The translations under genes and the position numbers were made by a program. Positions 10,143-19,654 of a stretch of DNA of 64,000 bases are shown piece after piece (position 1 is the first letter of the stretch; every line of letters starts with the position of its first letter). The DNA lies in assembly GCA_938075415.1 (NCBI GenBank), contig CALJHC010000042.1, positions 62,001 to 126,000 of the forward strand. Reading direction: 5' to 3'. A model generated the notes under the pieces. That model saw only the letters and a program-made list of their open reading frames with translations. It did no database searches and was not told the DNA's origin. This DNA is from an uncultured Rubripirellula sp. (GTDB lineage Bacteria; Planctomycetota; Planctomycetia; Pirellulales; Pirellulaceae).

Positions 10143-13100
10143 ATGGGTTCACCAGAAATAAAAGACGATGGGCAGAAAAAATCTTCCGGTGATGTAGCGG
10201 TGAATGCTGCGGAGGAATCACGGGACGCAGCAGCTGGCAAGCCTGCGTCCAAGGAGAACACCAAGAAAAAGAATGCACCCGAAATCTCACTGCATTCGCG
10301 GGAGACTGTTTCCGGGAAGATGGACGAAACTTATCGTGATTTTCCACAATCGGAGACGATGGCAGAAGAGACCATTTTCCCAACGGCCCCCAAACCGTCA
10401 TCGATGAACCCTGCTGCGACCCTCAGCCCTGAATCACAGGATATTGCAGCCGCTAATTCATTGAAGGCTGCCGAGTCTGACGCTACGGGCATTACGGTAA
10501 AAGTAGATGGAGCCATCACCGACGGAACACTAGAGACTATCTCGCCCGAAGAAGGTGGGCCAAATCATTCCGTGACTGATGCGAAGGACGGAACGCTCGA
10601 CACCATCGCACCGGATGCAGGCGAAACGGTTAGATCTGGCGCTGTGATTAAGCCTGAAGTGACGGTGAAGTCGGGAGCAGCCATCAGCGGGCAAACTTCC
10701 AAGACGCTTGACACGGTGGACCCGCAAGTCGGTTTGCAGACTGGCTTTGAGACGATGGACGGCGAAGCCACCAGCGATCAATCAGATGATAATCTTCCAC
10801 CAGTACGTTTGATTGGTGACTATGAGATTCTGTCCGAACTAGGTCGCGGTGGAATGGGGGTGGTTTATAAGGCGCGTCACCGAACATTGCGACGCGTGGT
10901 CGCGCTCAAGATGATTCTCTCCGGAGGCCATAACTCCAAGAAAACTCTCGATCGCTTCCTTTCCGAAGCTCGGGCGGTTGCGCATCTGCAGCATCCCGGT
11001 ATTGTGCAGATTTTTGATATCGGTGAGCACGATGGGCTGCCGTATTTTTCTCTGGAATTTGTCGAAGGACGAGATCTGCAGCAGGATCTCAATGGACGTC
11101 CGACCTCTGCCCAGCATGCAGCCAAAATGATGGAGGCGGTCTGCCGGGCGATGCACTATGCACATGAAAACGGAATCCTGCACCGTGACTTGAAGCCGGC
11201 CAATATTCTGCTCAACGCCGACAATGAAGCGAAGATCACTGACTTCGGTCTTGCGAAGGAAGTTGACTCGGAGAACTCAGGTGAGACAACGGTCGGCACC
11301 GTGATGGGAAGCCCCAGCTACATGCCCCCGGAACAAGCGCGCGGCGACATCAATGCAATTTCAGACAAGTCCGACCAGTATTCGCTCGGAGCTGTTTTGT
11401 ATCAGATGCTGACAGCTCGCCCTCCGTTTTTGTCGGATCGACCTTTCGATACCGTGATGCAGGTAATTAACAACGAGGCGGTTGATCCTCGTGAATTACA
11501 GGCAAGTATTCCGATTGATCTGGAGACGATCTGCATGAAGGCTCTGCAGAAGGATCAAGAGTCTCGTTATGAAGACTGTGAGCAGATGGCTGACGATCTG
11601 AGGCGTTTCCTTAACGGCGAGCCAATTCTTGCACGGCCTGTCAGTCGTGCGGTTCGAGCCTTCAGATGGTGTCGCCGGAATCCCAAGATCGCTATTCCCT
11701 CTGGTGTCGCTGGCGTCTTTGTCGGATTCACCGCCGTGATCGCTTCATGGGCTTGGGTCGTTACCGCAGCACAAGCGCAAGTGATTACCATTGAAAAGGA
11801 AAAGGTTGTTGAGCAGCGAGACGAGGCTCAGAAGCAAACCATTATTGCTGACGAGGCGCGACTGCTTGCGGTAGCCAACGAAGAACTGGCACGGCAACAA
11901 AAAGAGGAGGCGGATAAGCAACGCGCTATCGCTCTCGCACAAAAACAGCAGGCAGAGCAAAACGAGGCTTTAGCGAAGAGACAGGCTGACCTCGCTCTTC
12001 GCAATATCCAATATGTCATCACGGATGTCGATAAACGCCTCAAGGCAAAGCCAGGCATGAATGATCTGCGTATCGCCATGCTAGAGGCTGCGTCAGATAA
12101 GTGGAACGAACTGGATGTTGAAATGACCGGTGGTTTGCGTGGCGAAGCGATTCCAACGCTGATGGCACTGAGGCAGCAGATTGCTGTTGCGTTCACCGAA
12201 CTGGATCGTTTGGAAGAGGCTGATAATGAGTTCGAGAAGCTATTTGCTCTCGGTCAAGAACGCGTTGATCTCAAAGGAAATGATGCCGCTCGCACCAATC
12301 AGGCAAAGATTGCAATGGCTTGGGCGCCGGTGCGTCGTCGTGTGGATTCAAGTCCCGAAAAGGCTATGGACTTGCTGAACTCGGCCATTGGATTGGTTCA
12401 GGAAACACTTAGCAATCCAAAGCCTGAGGAAGGTAGTCCTTCGGAGAACGACATTCGTGAACTATTGGCTGTTTTGCAGCAGAATTTGGGCGTTGAATTT
12501 CTGGAACAAGGCCAATTGGCAGAAACGGCCAAACAATTCGAGTCGGCTTTGAAAAATATGGCAACCGTTCTTGAGGCCATTCGCTCGGCGAAAGGGTACG
12601 ACAAACTGGATGAGAACCAAAAAGATACACTAACGGCGATGAAGCAGATTTCGCACGACAAGTCTGCTGTGGGTCTTGCATATATCTTGATGCGTCAGGG
12701 GCAGACAAAACGTTCGATCGAGCTTTACAACACCGCCATCGCTGGACGCAGAGAAATCTTTGATCGACGACAAACCATGCTTCCGTTGAAAGTTGAGTTG
12801 GCAGGTTACCTCGGGAACTACGGTCAATCCCTCTTGTGGATAGATGATCTGTCCGGGGCGGAGCCTTTACTGGAGGAATCACTAAAACTTTCGCTGCAGA
12901 TTTTGGAGAACGACCCAGAAAAGGCTAGTTACAAGCGATCCGTCACAACCGCTCAATACCGTATGGGCTCGCTGCGTGATCTTCAAGGCAATCATGTCGC
13001 GGATGCCGCGTCCCTTTTCGAAGCTTGCAGAGGACTGAGGGCGGAACTGAATGAAGCCTCAGCTGACCAAAAAAACCAAGTGAATCTTATGCTTGCCAGC

Positions 13101-13391
13101 GCACGCGCCGGGGACTTGGATGAGGCGAGGAAGCTGGTTGATAGGCTCGGAGAATCCGAAGAGAAAAATGGCGAGCTGCACCTCGAACGTGCGCGCGCTT
13201 TAACGCAGATGTCTCGTCATGCAGCGGAATCGGAACGTGAAGATCTTTTGCTTGAAGCCGTCTCGGCAGCCAAGCGAGCGGTGAAGGAAGGTTACGGCGA
13301 TCCATTCCGCGTCAACGCTGAACCGGATCTGCGTCTTCTCCGAGAGCGTGATGAGTTTCAGCAGATTCTTAGTGACATGCGAGCAGAGTAG
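10143..13391 (+). CDS. Membrane Ser/Thr protein kinase (PknB-like) with coiled coil and TPR-like C-terminal region
   Basis: A 1082-residue Hanks-type kinase. Residues 1-220 are a low-complexity, Thr/Glu-rich cytoplasmic region with repeated T-L-E/D-T motifs (around 129-132, 151-154 and 188-191; related T-M-E/D at 72 and 204). The kinase domain spans about 226-490, with Gly loop GRGGMG (234-239), Lys256 in VALK, catalytic HRDLKPAN (His347, Asp349) and DFG at Asp367, so all key catalytic residues are present. One transmembrane segment lies near 517-540, followed by an Ala/Glu/Gln/Lys-rich coiled coil to about 620. The rest is helical and TPR-like, presumably outside the cytoplasm, where it could sense a ligand or partner. 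The layout is common in planctomycetes. Substrate and signal are unknown. Confidence 0.93.
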   Translation: MGSPEIKDDGQKKSSGDVAVNAAEESRDAAAGKPASKENTKKKNAPEISLHSRETVSGKMDETYRDFPQSETMAEETIFPTAPKPSSMNPAATLSPESQDIAAANSLKAAESDATGITVKVDGAITDGTLETISPEEGGPNHSVTDAKDGTLDTIAPDAGETVRSGAVIKPEVTVKSGAAISGQTSKTLDTVDPQVGLQTGFETMDGEATSDQSDDNLPPVRLIGDYEILSELGRGGMGVVYKARHRTLRRVVALKMILSGGHNSKKTLDRFLSEARAVAHLQHPGIVQIFDIGEHDGLPYFSLEFVEGRDLQQDLNGRPTSAQHAAKMMEAVCRAMHYAHENGILHRDLKPANILLNADNEAKITDFGLAKEVDSENSGETTVGTVMGSPSYMPPEQARGDINAISDKSDQYSLGAVLYQMLTARPPFLSDRPFDTVMQVINNEAVDPRELQASIPIDLETICMKALQKDQESRYEDCEQMADDLRRFLNGEPILARPVSRAVRAFRWCRRNPKIAIPSGVAGVFVGFTAVIASWAWVVTAAQAQVITIEKEKVVEQRDEAQKQTIIADEARLLAVANEELARQQKEEADKQRAIALAQKQQAEQNEALAKRQADLALRNIQYVITDVDKRLKAKPGMNDLRIAMLEAASDKWNELDVEMTGGLRGEAIPTLMALRQQIAVAFTELDRLEEADNEFEKLFALGQERVDLKGNDAARTNQAKIAMAWAPVRRRVDSSPEKAMDLLNSAIGLVQETLSNPKPEEGSPSENDIRELLAVLQQNLGVEFLEQGQLAETAKQFESALKNMATVLEAIRSAKGYDKLDENQKDTLTAMKQISHDKSAVGLAYILMRQGQTKRSIELYNTAIAGRREIFDRRQTMLPLKVELAGYLGNYGQSLLWIDDLSGAEPLLEESLKLSLQILENDPEKASYKRSVTTAQYRMGSLRDLQGNHVADAASLFEACRGLRAELNEASADQKNQVNLMLASARAGDLDEARKLVDRLGESEEKNGELHLERARALTQMSRHAAESEREDLLLEAVSAAKRAVKEGYGDPFRVNAEPDLRLLRERDEFQQILSDMRAE

Positions 13392-14256
13392 GTGTGTGTC
13401 TGTTTGACCTTGGCGATTTCGCCTAACCATTCAATTGCGATAAAAAGAAGTTGCCATGGTGTCGGAAAGGCCCATCAAGTTGCTGCCTGCTTCGAAGCAA
13501 CTCATTCATCTTTGGAACCCTTACCTGGCCAGGCCAGGTAACCGCCCCAAAGCAGACACTTGGGGGCAATGCTCGTTAAAAAAGGTCGCCTCATTCTCGG
13601 TCCGACTTCCGATGAAGCTTTGTCCCATTTGGTGGGGCACGCCGAAATGAATGCAACCCCAGCCGCTAAAGAAGATCGCGCGAGCGTGGGCGAAGCGCGC
13701 TGAACGCGAGTTGTCTCGTGCATTACATGCAATCCCCAGACGCCGCGACTCAAGATTCCTTTCTATCGAGGTTGGTGTTTCACTTTCCTTAACACCGTCG
13801 CGCCGATGTGATTTTGCAAAATTATCGCTGGCTTAGGTTGAAGATTGCACCAAGCAATTGACTGATCTCACTCAATCGTCCTAATGCGATACAGGCCGCT
13901 GAGTGCCGAAACGCCTGAAGGAACCCTATCGAAATGGGGGCTCACGTGAATCTGTGTTAAGGATGCGCCTGTTGTGAATGGTTCACCGAGCAAAGTCTGA
14001 ATTTGACGAAAATTCGGATAATAATGGTTGATCCGATTGTTTTTCTTAAAACGATTACAGCGATTTTACGCTTTACTTCCTGTAGCAATCGTGTCCCAAC
14101 TGTTTGAATCCACTCAGGATTGGAATAGCGGTACACGCTTTCCCAAAGCCCTTCAATCAGGGCAATTTAGCTGATTTTTCTTGATAGAAGGTCACGCCAA
14201 TTTGTGGAAACAACGCTCTGCGGACTTGTCAATTTCTGAATAGAAAAAGGGTGATC
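13392..14256. other. Intergenic region with a structured inverted repeat, no gene seen
   Basis: The 865 bases between the kinase and the PEP-CTERM gene contain only short ORFs without recognisable domains (for example 13456-13650 and 13651-13836). The one clear structure is the inverted repeat at 13510-13552, listed separately. Confidence 0.5.
13510..13552. promoter_or_regulatory. Two-tier inverted repeat (hairpin or operator)
   Basis: A perfect 10-base arm pair, TTACCTGGCC and GGCCAGGTAA, is separated by one base (13521-13541). Outside it a 5/5 symmetric internal loop is closed by CTTTGG (13510-13515) pairing with CCAAAG (13547-13552). It starts 119 bases after the kinase stop and has no T-run, so a dimeric-protein binding site or an RNA structure is as likely as a terminator. 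Confidence 0.5.
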
Positions 14257-14904
14257 ATGGCTGTGCGGAACCTTCTTGCATTGTTGTTGCTCGCAATGTG
14301 CTCTGTGCCAGCCTCGATGGCGGGAGTCATCGTCCAAGTTGGTGATGCCTCGATCAGTGCAGGTGGTTCGGGCTTCGTAGACATTTCGATCAGTTCGGAT
14401 TCGGGCGACAACTTGGACAGTTTTTCATTACTGGCCAACATCACTGGGGATCCAACGAACGGTTCGCTTGGGTTTGATACTGATGCCAACCAGCCAGATA
14501 TTTCTCTGGATGCGAGCTACGTATTTTTTGGGAACACTGGAGGATACTTTGCAGATGCCGAGGGTGATTTTGATACGCTCACCTTTAACGCAGGCGATTC
14601 TAGCAGCGATTTCAACGGTGTGACGCTCTCTGGCACTCCAAAACTGCTTGTTCGCATGGCGATCATCCACACCACTGCGTCACCCATTGCTGCGGTTGGC
14701 GACACTTTCACAATTTCCGTTGCGGGATCGCCTGATACAGATTTTGCGGACAATTCCGCCAATTCCTTAACTGTGTCGACAAACAGTTCGGGTACGGTTC
14801 AAATTGTTTCAGCAACGGTTCCAGAACCCGGCACCTTCTCAATGCTTTGCATTGCAGGCTTGGGCATGTGCAGTCGTTGCCGCCAGCGACGCCAGCAAAA
14901 GTGA
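14257..14904 (+). CDS. PEP-CTERM sorted exported protein
   Basis: A 215-residue exported protein. The ATG at 14257 is preferred over an in-frame GTG two codons upstream because an AAAAAGGG purine run lies at suitable distance. Residues 1-22 form a Sec signal peptide ending near SMAG. The mature part is Gly/Ser/Asp-rich and beta-strand-like, resembling cohesin-like or surface proteins, but no domain is certain. The C-terminus shows the PEP-CTERM layout: the motif VPEPG, a short hydrophobic stretch, then an Arg-rich tail (CRQRRQQK). In known systems this tail is processed by an exosortase, linking the protein to the envelope or exopolysaccharide. No exosortase gene is present in this window. 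Confidence 0.85.
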   Translation: MAVRNLLALLLLAMCSVPASMAGVIVQVGDASISAGGSGFVDISISSDSGDNLDSFSLLANITGDPTNGSLGFDTDANQPDISLDASYVFFGNTGGYFADAEGDFDTLTFNAGDSSSDFNGVTLSGTPKLLVRMAIIHTTASPIAAVGDTFTISVAGSPDTDFADNSANSLTVSTNSSGTVQIVSATVPEPGTFSMLCIAGLGMCSRCRQRRQQK

Positions 14905-15952
14905 GTTGTTGGTCGGCCAGATTGGTTTTGTTCGCTGCAATCTAGTGAATTTCAAACGAGCGTTTTCGGATCCTGAGGCGTTATACGGCTTGGCTTGATA
15001 CGCATCACACGTTGCTGGTTCGCTTGCTGCTCATTGACAGCAAGCTTGTTGGTTGGAATCGGAAATCGCACCTTTCTTCTGGGCGAAAAAAATCAATTTG
15101 CAGGTTGGGTTTATCCCTCTCAGGATGAATCAGCACAACCTTCATGAACGCATCCACGTCTACGTTATTCGGCGAGCCATTACAGGGGAGCGACCATCAC
15201 TGGCTAGCGAAAGGTCTTAACGGTTGCGTGTCTTGAGTATTGGGCTGCTCAAGTCCGTTGCCAGGCTTCATTAGGCCTGCCTTGAGTGGTGCGTCGTTGG
15301 ATTGGATCGGTTCGTTTGAATGGAATGCTGGAAACTCAAGATCATCAATTTGGACAGCAAGTCACCAAAGCCCATGAGTCTTGAGCCAAGATCACTCCGG
15401 GGTAGATCGCTCGTGGCTTATTCGTATTTTGGTCAGCGTGGATCTGTTTTTCTAAGGAGATCCTTCGATGTGTTCACAGACGCTTGTAATCGTTTGTTTA
15501 ATTTGCCCGTGGTAACGGGTTGGTTAGCAGATAATGACCCCATTAGGATCGGTGCGTGCAGGGCAGCCGAATTGACGGTGCGATGGCAGTCCAACCCGGC
15601 GAGCTGAACGTTCAGTATGGGAAGCTGGCAAAGGCAGCAGGGTGGCAGTCTGGGTGATTTGTTGTTGGGGAAGCAAGGTTCTGGGTCTGCCGAAGTTTGA
15701 CACGATGGGAAATTGCGTGAGGCATCAAGTTATTCGTCATTGTTCGAGGGTTTTGGCGTGATGAATGGCGGAATGTGAAATCATCAACGAAGGGCACGAG
15801 CGTGTTTGGATTAGCGTGTTTGAGTTAGCTGTAGCGCCTCGACGATTGTATATTGAAGACTGATGGTAATTGCGTGGGAGAGATTGACCCTGGGCCCCGC
15901 GAATGTTTTCAATCGTCATTGCAGAAACTATTTGTCCTTGGGATCTAGTGAC
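14905..15952. other. Intergenic region, no convincing gene
   Basis: About 1050 bases between the PEP-CTERM and GYF_2 genes. A hairpin at 15022-15045 is listed separately. The 95-codon ORF at 15320-15607 has no recognisable domain and no clear ribosome binding site, so I do not call it. Confidence 0.45.
15022..15045 (+). terminator. Possible terminator hairpin after the PEP-CTERM gene
   Basis: GCTTGCTG and CAGCAAGC form an 8-base perfect stem with an 8-base loop, about 120 bases after the stop codon. The following bases are T/G-rich (TTGTTGGTTGG) rather than a clean T-run, so termination is only possible. Confidence 0.3.
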
Positions 15953-17599
15953 ATGAGTGATTCAGACAACAAGAAGGAAGCGGTTCGAAACTGGCTAGTG
16001 AGGGTTGATGGTGTCCAAGAGGAATCCATTCGTGAAGAGGAGGTGCGAGCACTTTTGAAGAGTGAGAATCTCGATGATCGGATCGAGTTCCGCCAAGGAG
16101 CCGGCCAGTGGTTTCCAGCCCAAGAAGTCAAGCGTCTGTATGAGCAGCTGGGCAAAGAAGGGTACTATCTCAACGATGGTGACCATGTTCATGGCCCGTA
16201 TGTTAGGTGGAAGCTGAAGGAACTATTTGCAACCGGCTATTTTTCTCCTGGCTGCGCACTCGTTCGAAAAGGGCTCGATGGCAGGTGGTCGAGCTATGCG
16301 GATTTCGAATCTGATGGGCGTTCGGAGGAAATCACTCTTGGTAACGAGGAGGTGAACGCACAGTCTCCAGCTTCAGATTCACCAAAGGGTCCTACGTTGG
16401 TAGATGATCCTCAGGGTTCGCTGACACCTGATAGGCCAGAGACATTTGGTGCCGAGGGGGTTATGCGACCAGAGGTGTCGGATGATTCGCATAAAATGTC
16501 GGCTGGTAATCTCAATCAGGGAGCTTTTCTCAAATCATTAGCGAATCCTCCCGAGGGTAATATTCTCGACGATAAGCGCCCAGTTGATCAGGATTCAACC
16601 AGAAGCGAGTTGGAGACCTTGCGGGTGGGAGCCGATGATGAGGTGGATGATCCTCGACGCAATTCTTCGAACACCGGCCTATCGTTGCTCCACACGGAAA
16701 CCATCCTTTCTCATCACGGTGACGTAGACTACCGTGAGAAATCCGAGCCTCAAGACGATCGAACGGTCAGTCAATCCGTTGATGCGACAGGCGGAACCGA
16801 ACACCTGCGTGCCGGCGGTGCGTCCAAGGGGGAAGTCACGGGACACCGACCGCAAGTCCATCTTGAATCCACCTCGAATCAAATCGCTGATCAAATCGCT
16901 GATCAATCTTTTCCCGCTGCCGTCGCCTCACCCCAACGACGCGTCAAGCTCAAAACTGGTGCGATTAAGGGAAACCTCTGCTTGGACTGTGGCCGTCGCA
17001 TTGATCCAAAAACGGGAAGGTGCGTTCACTGTTCGGAAGACGAAGAAGTTAAGGCGGATTCGAGTCGGCTGAATCAATCCAATAACCAGCGGTTAATGAA
17101 ACAGTTTTGGGACGTTTCTCAAACGATCGCCGGAAGATTGATCGCGATCGCCGCAGCTTTTATCACCAGTGCTTATTTCTTTTCGCAAGGAACCGTGCTG
17201 GTGATTACCTGGAGAGGTCTGCATACGTTTGATCAGCAGTTGTATGGCGCTGTTTGCCTGGCTCTTAGTGCGATTCTTTTTTGGGTTGGGATTTTTACAA
17301 CCAACCATGGTTTGGATGGTGAGACAAAGCTAGCCAAGCAACTGGCCAAAAAAGTTGGTCTCGGAGCCTTTTGCGTGGTAGGCCTTCTCGCTTACGTCAT
17401 GCAGACCCACAGTATTCGGGCAGCGAACGCTGAACTGCGCGTACAGACTTTGGAGTGGAAGAAATTGATGGAGTCGGGGGGATATCGGCAGGATATGTCG
17501 ACACAGATTGACTTGGGGGAAAGTCAGGAATCCGGTCAACAAACGGAGTTGGATGAAACGTTCTACGAACGGGGATACGACACACCAGATCCCAATTAA
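15953..17599 (+). CDS. Tandem GYF_2-domain membrane protein with zinc ribbon
   Basis: A 548-residue protein. I chose the ATG at 15953 (MSDSDNKKEAV) because the preceding 30 codons look non-coding. Residues about 13-60 are a degenerate GYF-like domain (NWLVRVDG...QWFPAQEV) and 70-118 a clearer GYF_2 domain (YYLNDGDHVHGPY...RKGLDGRWSSY). These domains usually bind proline-rich peptides; planctomycetes have many copies. A long acidic, Ser/Asp-rich linker follows to about residue 335, then a short zinc ribbon with two CxxC pairs (CLDCG and CVHCS, about 344-360). Three hydrophobic segments near 390-412, 428-447 and 470-484 place the C-terminal part in the membrane. A scaffold or adaptor role with the long N-terminus in the cytoplasm is inferred. 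Confidence 0.8.
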   Translation: MSDSDNKKEAVRNWLVRVDGVQEESIREEEVRALLKSENLDDRIEFRQGAGQWFPAQEVKRLYEQLGKEGYYLNDGDHVHGPYVRWKLKELFATGYFSPGCALVRKGLDGRWSSYADFESDGRSEEITLGNEEVNAQSPASDSPKGPTLVDDPQGSLTPDRPETFGAEGVMRPEVSDDSHKMSAGNLNQGAFLKSLANPPEGNILDDKRPVDQDSTRSELETLRVGADDEVDDPRRNSSNTGLSLLHTETILSHHGDVDYREKSEPQDDRTVSQSVDATGGTEHLRAGGASKGEVTGHRPQVHLESTSNQIADQIADQSFPAAVASPQRRVKLKTGAIKGNLCLDCGRRIDPKTGRCVHCSEDEEVKADSSRLNQSNNQRLMKQFWDVSQTIAGRLIAIAAAFITSAYFFSQGTVLVITWRGLHTFDQQLYGAVCLALSAILFWVGIFTTNHGLDGETKLAKQLAKKVGLGAFCVVGLLAYVMQTHSIRAANAELRVQTLEWKKLMESGGYRQDMSTQIDLGESQESGQQTELDETFYERGYDTPDPN

Positions 17600-17779
17600 A
17601 TGCGTGAGCAGTGATCTAGTTAGTCTGAATCGCAGTGACCCCTTTTTGGCCACTGATGAATAACCAGAGTCATTCGTCCTGTCCTGAACCACCTTTGCTT
17701 GACCTTGCACGCCTCCAACCATCCGAGCTTGACCTAGCAAGCCTTCAGAAGCTCCGGCTTACGAAACCGAAGCGTTGAG

Positions 17780-18838
17780 CTAGTGTTGGTACTCAATGGT
17801 TTCTGAGCCGTCAATCGACGCGCTGGATCGATGCACTCGCATGTCGATGCCGTAGCTGATCATTCGCACTGAGCCGTCCGCGTTGGCGACATTCCAGCCG
17901 GCAATGTGAGCGCTGCCAAAGTCGTGACAGACTAGACAGTTGTTGGGTTTGTCCACTGCCGGGGGTCTGGAGGCGAAGCGTACGTAGGAATTCGCGACCC
18001 CTAATCCATCAGGATGACCTGCGATTGGGGATCGATCTCCTAAATCATCTCCTGTGCGATACCGTAATAGGTCCATTGCTTTTTCCCCGACCAGATAGGT
18101 GTTAGCCAGACCATCGATAATCCGATTGGTTTTGACTCGTTCACCATACACCCACACACCATCTTTGAAATTCCTGATCCGCGGAGAGCCCGGCTTCGCT
18201 TCCCTTGCCGAGCCACCATTCATCGCATAATCGATCCGGGCCCCTTTCCCGCCAAAGCGTTTGGAATACTGGCCTAGCAGTGGGTAGGGGTCGGCATCTC
18301 GCCGAGATGGACAATGGTAGGCTGACAGCGTTGCTTCAACCAGATTAGTATTTCGCTGACTTTTTGGGACGAATTGCATTTCGCCCATTTGGGAGAGCCC
18401 CGCAGCAAGTTCCGGCTGTTCCATAAAAGCCAGGATCTGAGCGGGCCATGGAGAACCGAAAAGCTCGCGAGCGCGGGTTCGATCGAGGTCAAAATTGACA
18501 AGAAGTGGTTTTGATTCACCCGCATACCCGGGAAGCTCTTTAAAAGCTGCCTCGTAATTTTGGACCGCGAGTGCGATTTGTTTGATGTTGTTTTGGCATT
18601 GAACAATTCGAGCGGACTCCCGAGCTGCCTGAACACCAGGGAGCAGCAGACCAATCATGATTGAGATGATGGTTAGGACTACCAGCAGTTCGATCAGCGT
18701 GAAGGCACAGACCAGCATGCTGAATCGAGGCTGGGTAATGAGCAACCCTGCACGCATTAAGTTTCGTTTCCCTGTGCAACAGGTACTGGCTCGGTAGGGA
18801 GCAATCACTCGCTTAGTCATTAAATCCCTCGTGTTCAT
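17780..18838 (-). CDS. DUF1559 family protein with type IV pilin-like N-terminus
   Basis: A 352-residue protein with the prepilin-like segment CAFTLIELLVVLTIISIM followed by LLLPGVQAARESAR, the hallmark of the planctomycete DUF1559 family. The usual Gly before the prepilin peptidase cut is Ala here (CA|FTLIE), and the leader is long (about 45 residues) if the first Met is used; Met7 or Met28 are alternatives. The C-terminus has the conserved IAGWNVANADGSVRMIS region. DUF1559 proteins are assumed to be pseudopilin-like surface proteins; their function is not settled. It converges on the GYF_2 gene, with 180 bases between the two stops. Confidence 0.9.
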   Translation of the reverse strand: MNTRDLMTKRVIAPYRASTCCTGKRNLMRAGLLITQPRFSMLVCAFTLIELLVVLTIISIMIGLLLPGVQAARESARIVQCQNNIKQIALAVQNYEAAFKELPGYAGESKPLLVNFDLDRTRARELFGSPWPAQILAFMEQPELAAGLSQMGEMQFVPKSQRNTNLVEATLSAYHCPSRRDADPYPLLGQYSKRFGGKGARIDYAMNGGSAREAKPGSPRIRNFKDGVWVYGERVKTNRIIDGLANTYLVGEKAMDLLRYRTGDDLGDRSPIAGHPDGLGVANSYVRFASRPPAVDKPNNCLVCHDFGSAHIAGWNVANADGSVRMISYGIDMRVHRSSASIDGSETIEYQH

Positions 18839-19654
18839 GGGAACGCAAAGTCAGTCACTTTTGCAATGTGAGAAGCGGGTTCATTCGGACTGACCAATGA
18901 TCCGTGTGTAGTGATAGCAAGTTTAACACGCACTCATGGAGCATGCAGCTTCAAATGCGAATTCGTGATTATCACCGAATCCCAGCTCACCCTAGCAGCT
19001 CACCAAATCTCAGGTCACCAAATCTCAGGTCACCGTAGCAGCTCAATAATTCCGTTGCAGAAGTCTTGCGATCTTCGGTGGCCTTGATAACGTGCATTGC
19101 CTCACATTGTGAGGTGCAAGTCCCAAACCACGAGAAACAGGAGCGGGCAGCTCAAGGCAGATGTGTCAACAGCACCCCGCACCCCTTTGGCGATTGAACA
19201 CAATCGACGTTGCGGCGAGCCCGACTACGGGAACAGGGGGGAGGCACTCATGAGTTAGGATGTGGTTCTGGAGGTGTGAGTGTGCAGTGATAGCAAGTTC
19301 GCTTTTTGGTAATGCTTGACCTACGGTTTATTCGTTTGCTCACCCAAGATACGTCCACAAGTGGTTCGATCCACCACCGGTGGTTAGGATAAGGTTCGTT
19401 GCGGTGAGCGTGGCCAGCTGAAGAGCACGCTGGATCAGCGACGTTCGGAGTCGGAGTGGATACGCTGTGTCGGGTTTCGATTTCGTGTCGGGTTTCGGTC
19501 GCGGACCGAATTCTGCGTCACTGAAGGATCGTGGGACGCGAAGCATTGGTTGGTTCGTTGATCAATAGGTAGGAACCAGATAGAGATCTTATTTCTAGGA
19601 CATTTGTGTGGTGTGGGATGGTGCACATTCTTGAAACCGGTACTGGATGACCCA
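18839..19654. other. Intergenic region with direct repeats and a short palindrome
   Basis: No gene seen. Features are a 20-base direct repeat pair (18904 and 19280), a tandem CACCAAATCTCAGGT duplication near 19010-19030, and a perfect 12-base palindrome ACCACCGGTGGT at 19373-19384. The stretch 19110-19240 superficially resembles group II intron domain I text but no intron could be supported. Confidence 0.5.
18904..19299. repeat. Pair of 20-base direct repeats 376 bases apart
   Basis: GTGTGTAGTGATAGCAAGTT at 18904-18923 recurs as GTGTGCAGTGATAGCAAGTT at 19280-19299 (19 of 20 identical). They bracket about 356 bases with no ORF. They could be ends of a small inserted element or a local duplication; no terminal inverted repeats were seen. 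Confidence 0.5.

Noticed and set aside
15320..15607. 95-codon plus-strand ORF between the PEP-CTERM and GYF_2 genes
   Set aside because: No recognisable motif, no ribosome binding site and no supporting context.
19110..19240. Text resembling group II intron domain I (GAGGTGCAAGTCCC and GGAACAGG)
   Set aside because: No domain V/VI hairpin, no reverse transcriptase gene and no convincing exon-binding sites; resemblance is superficial.
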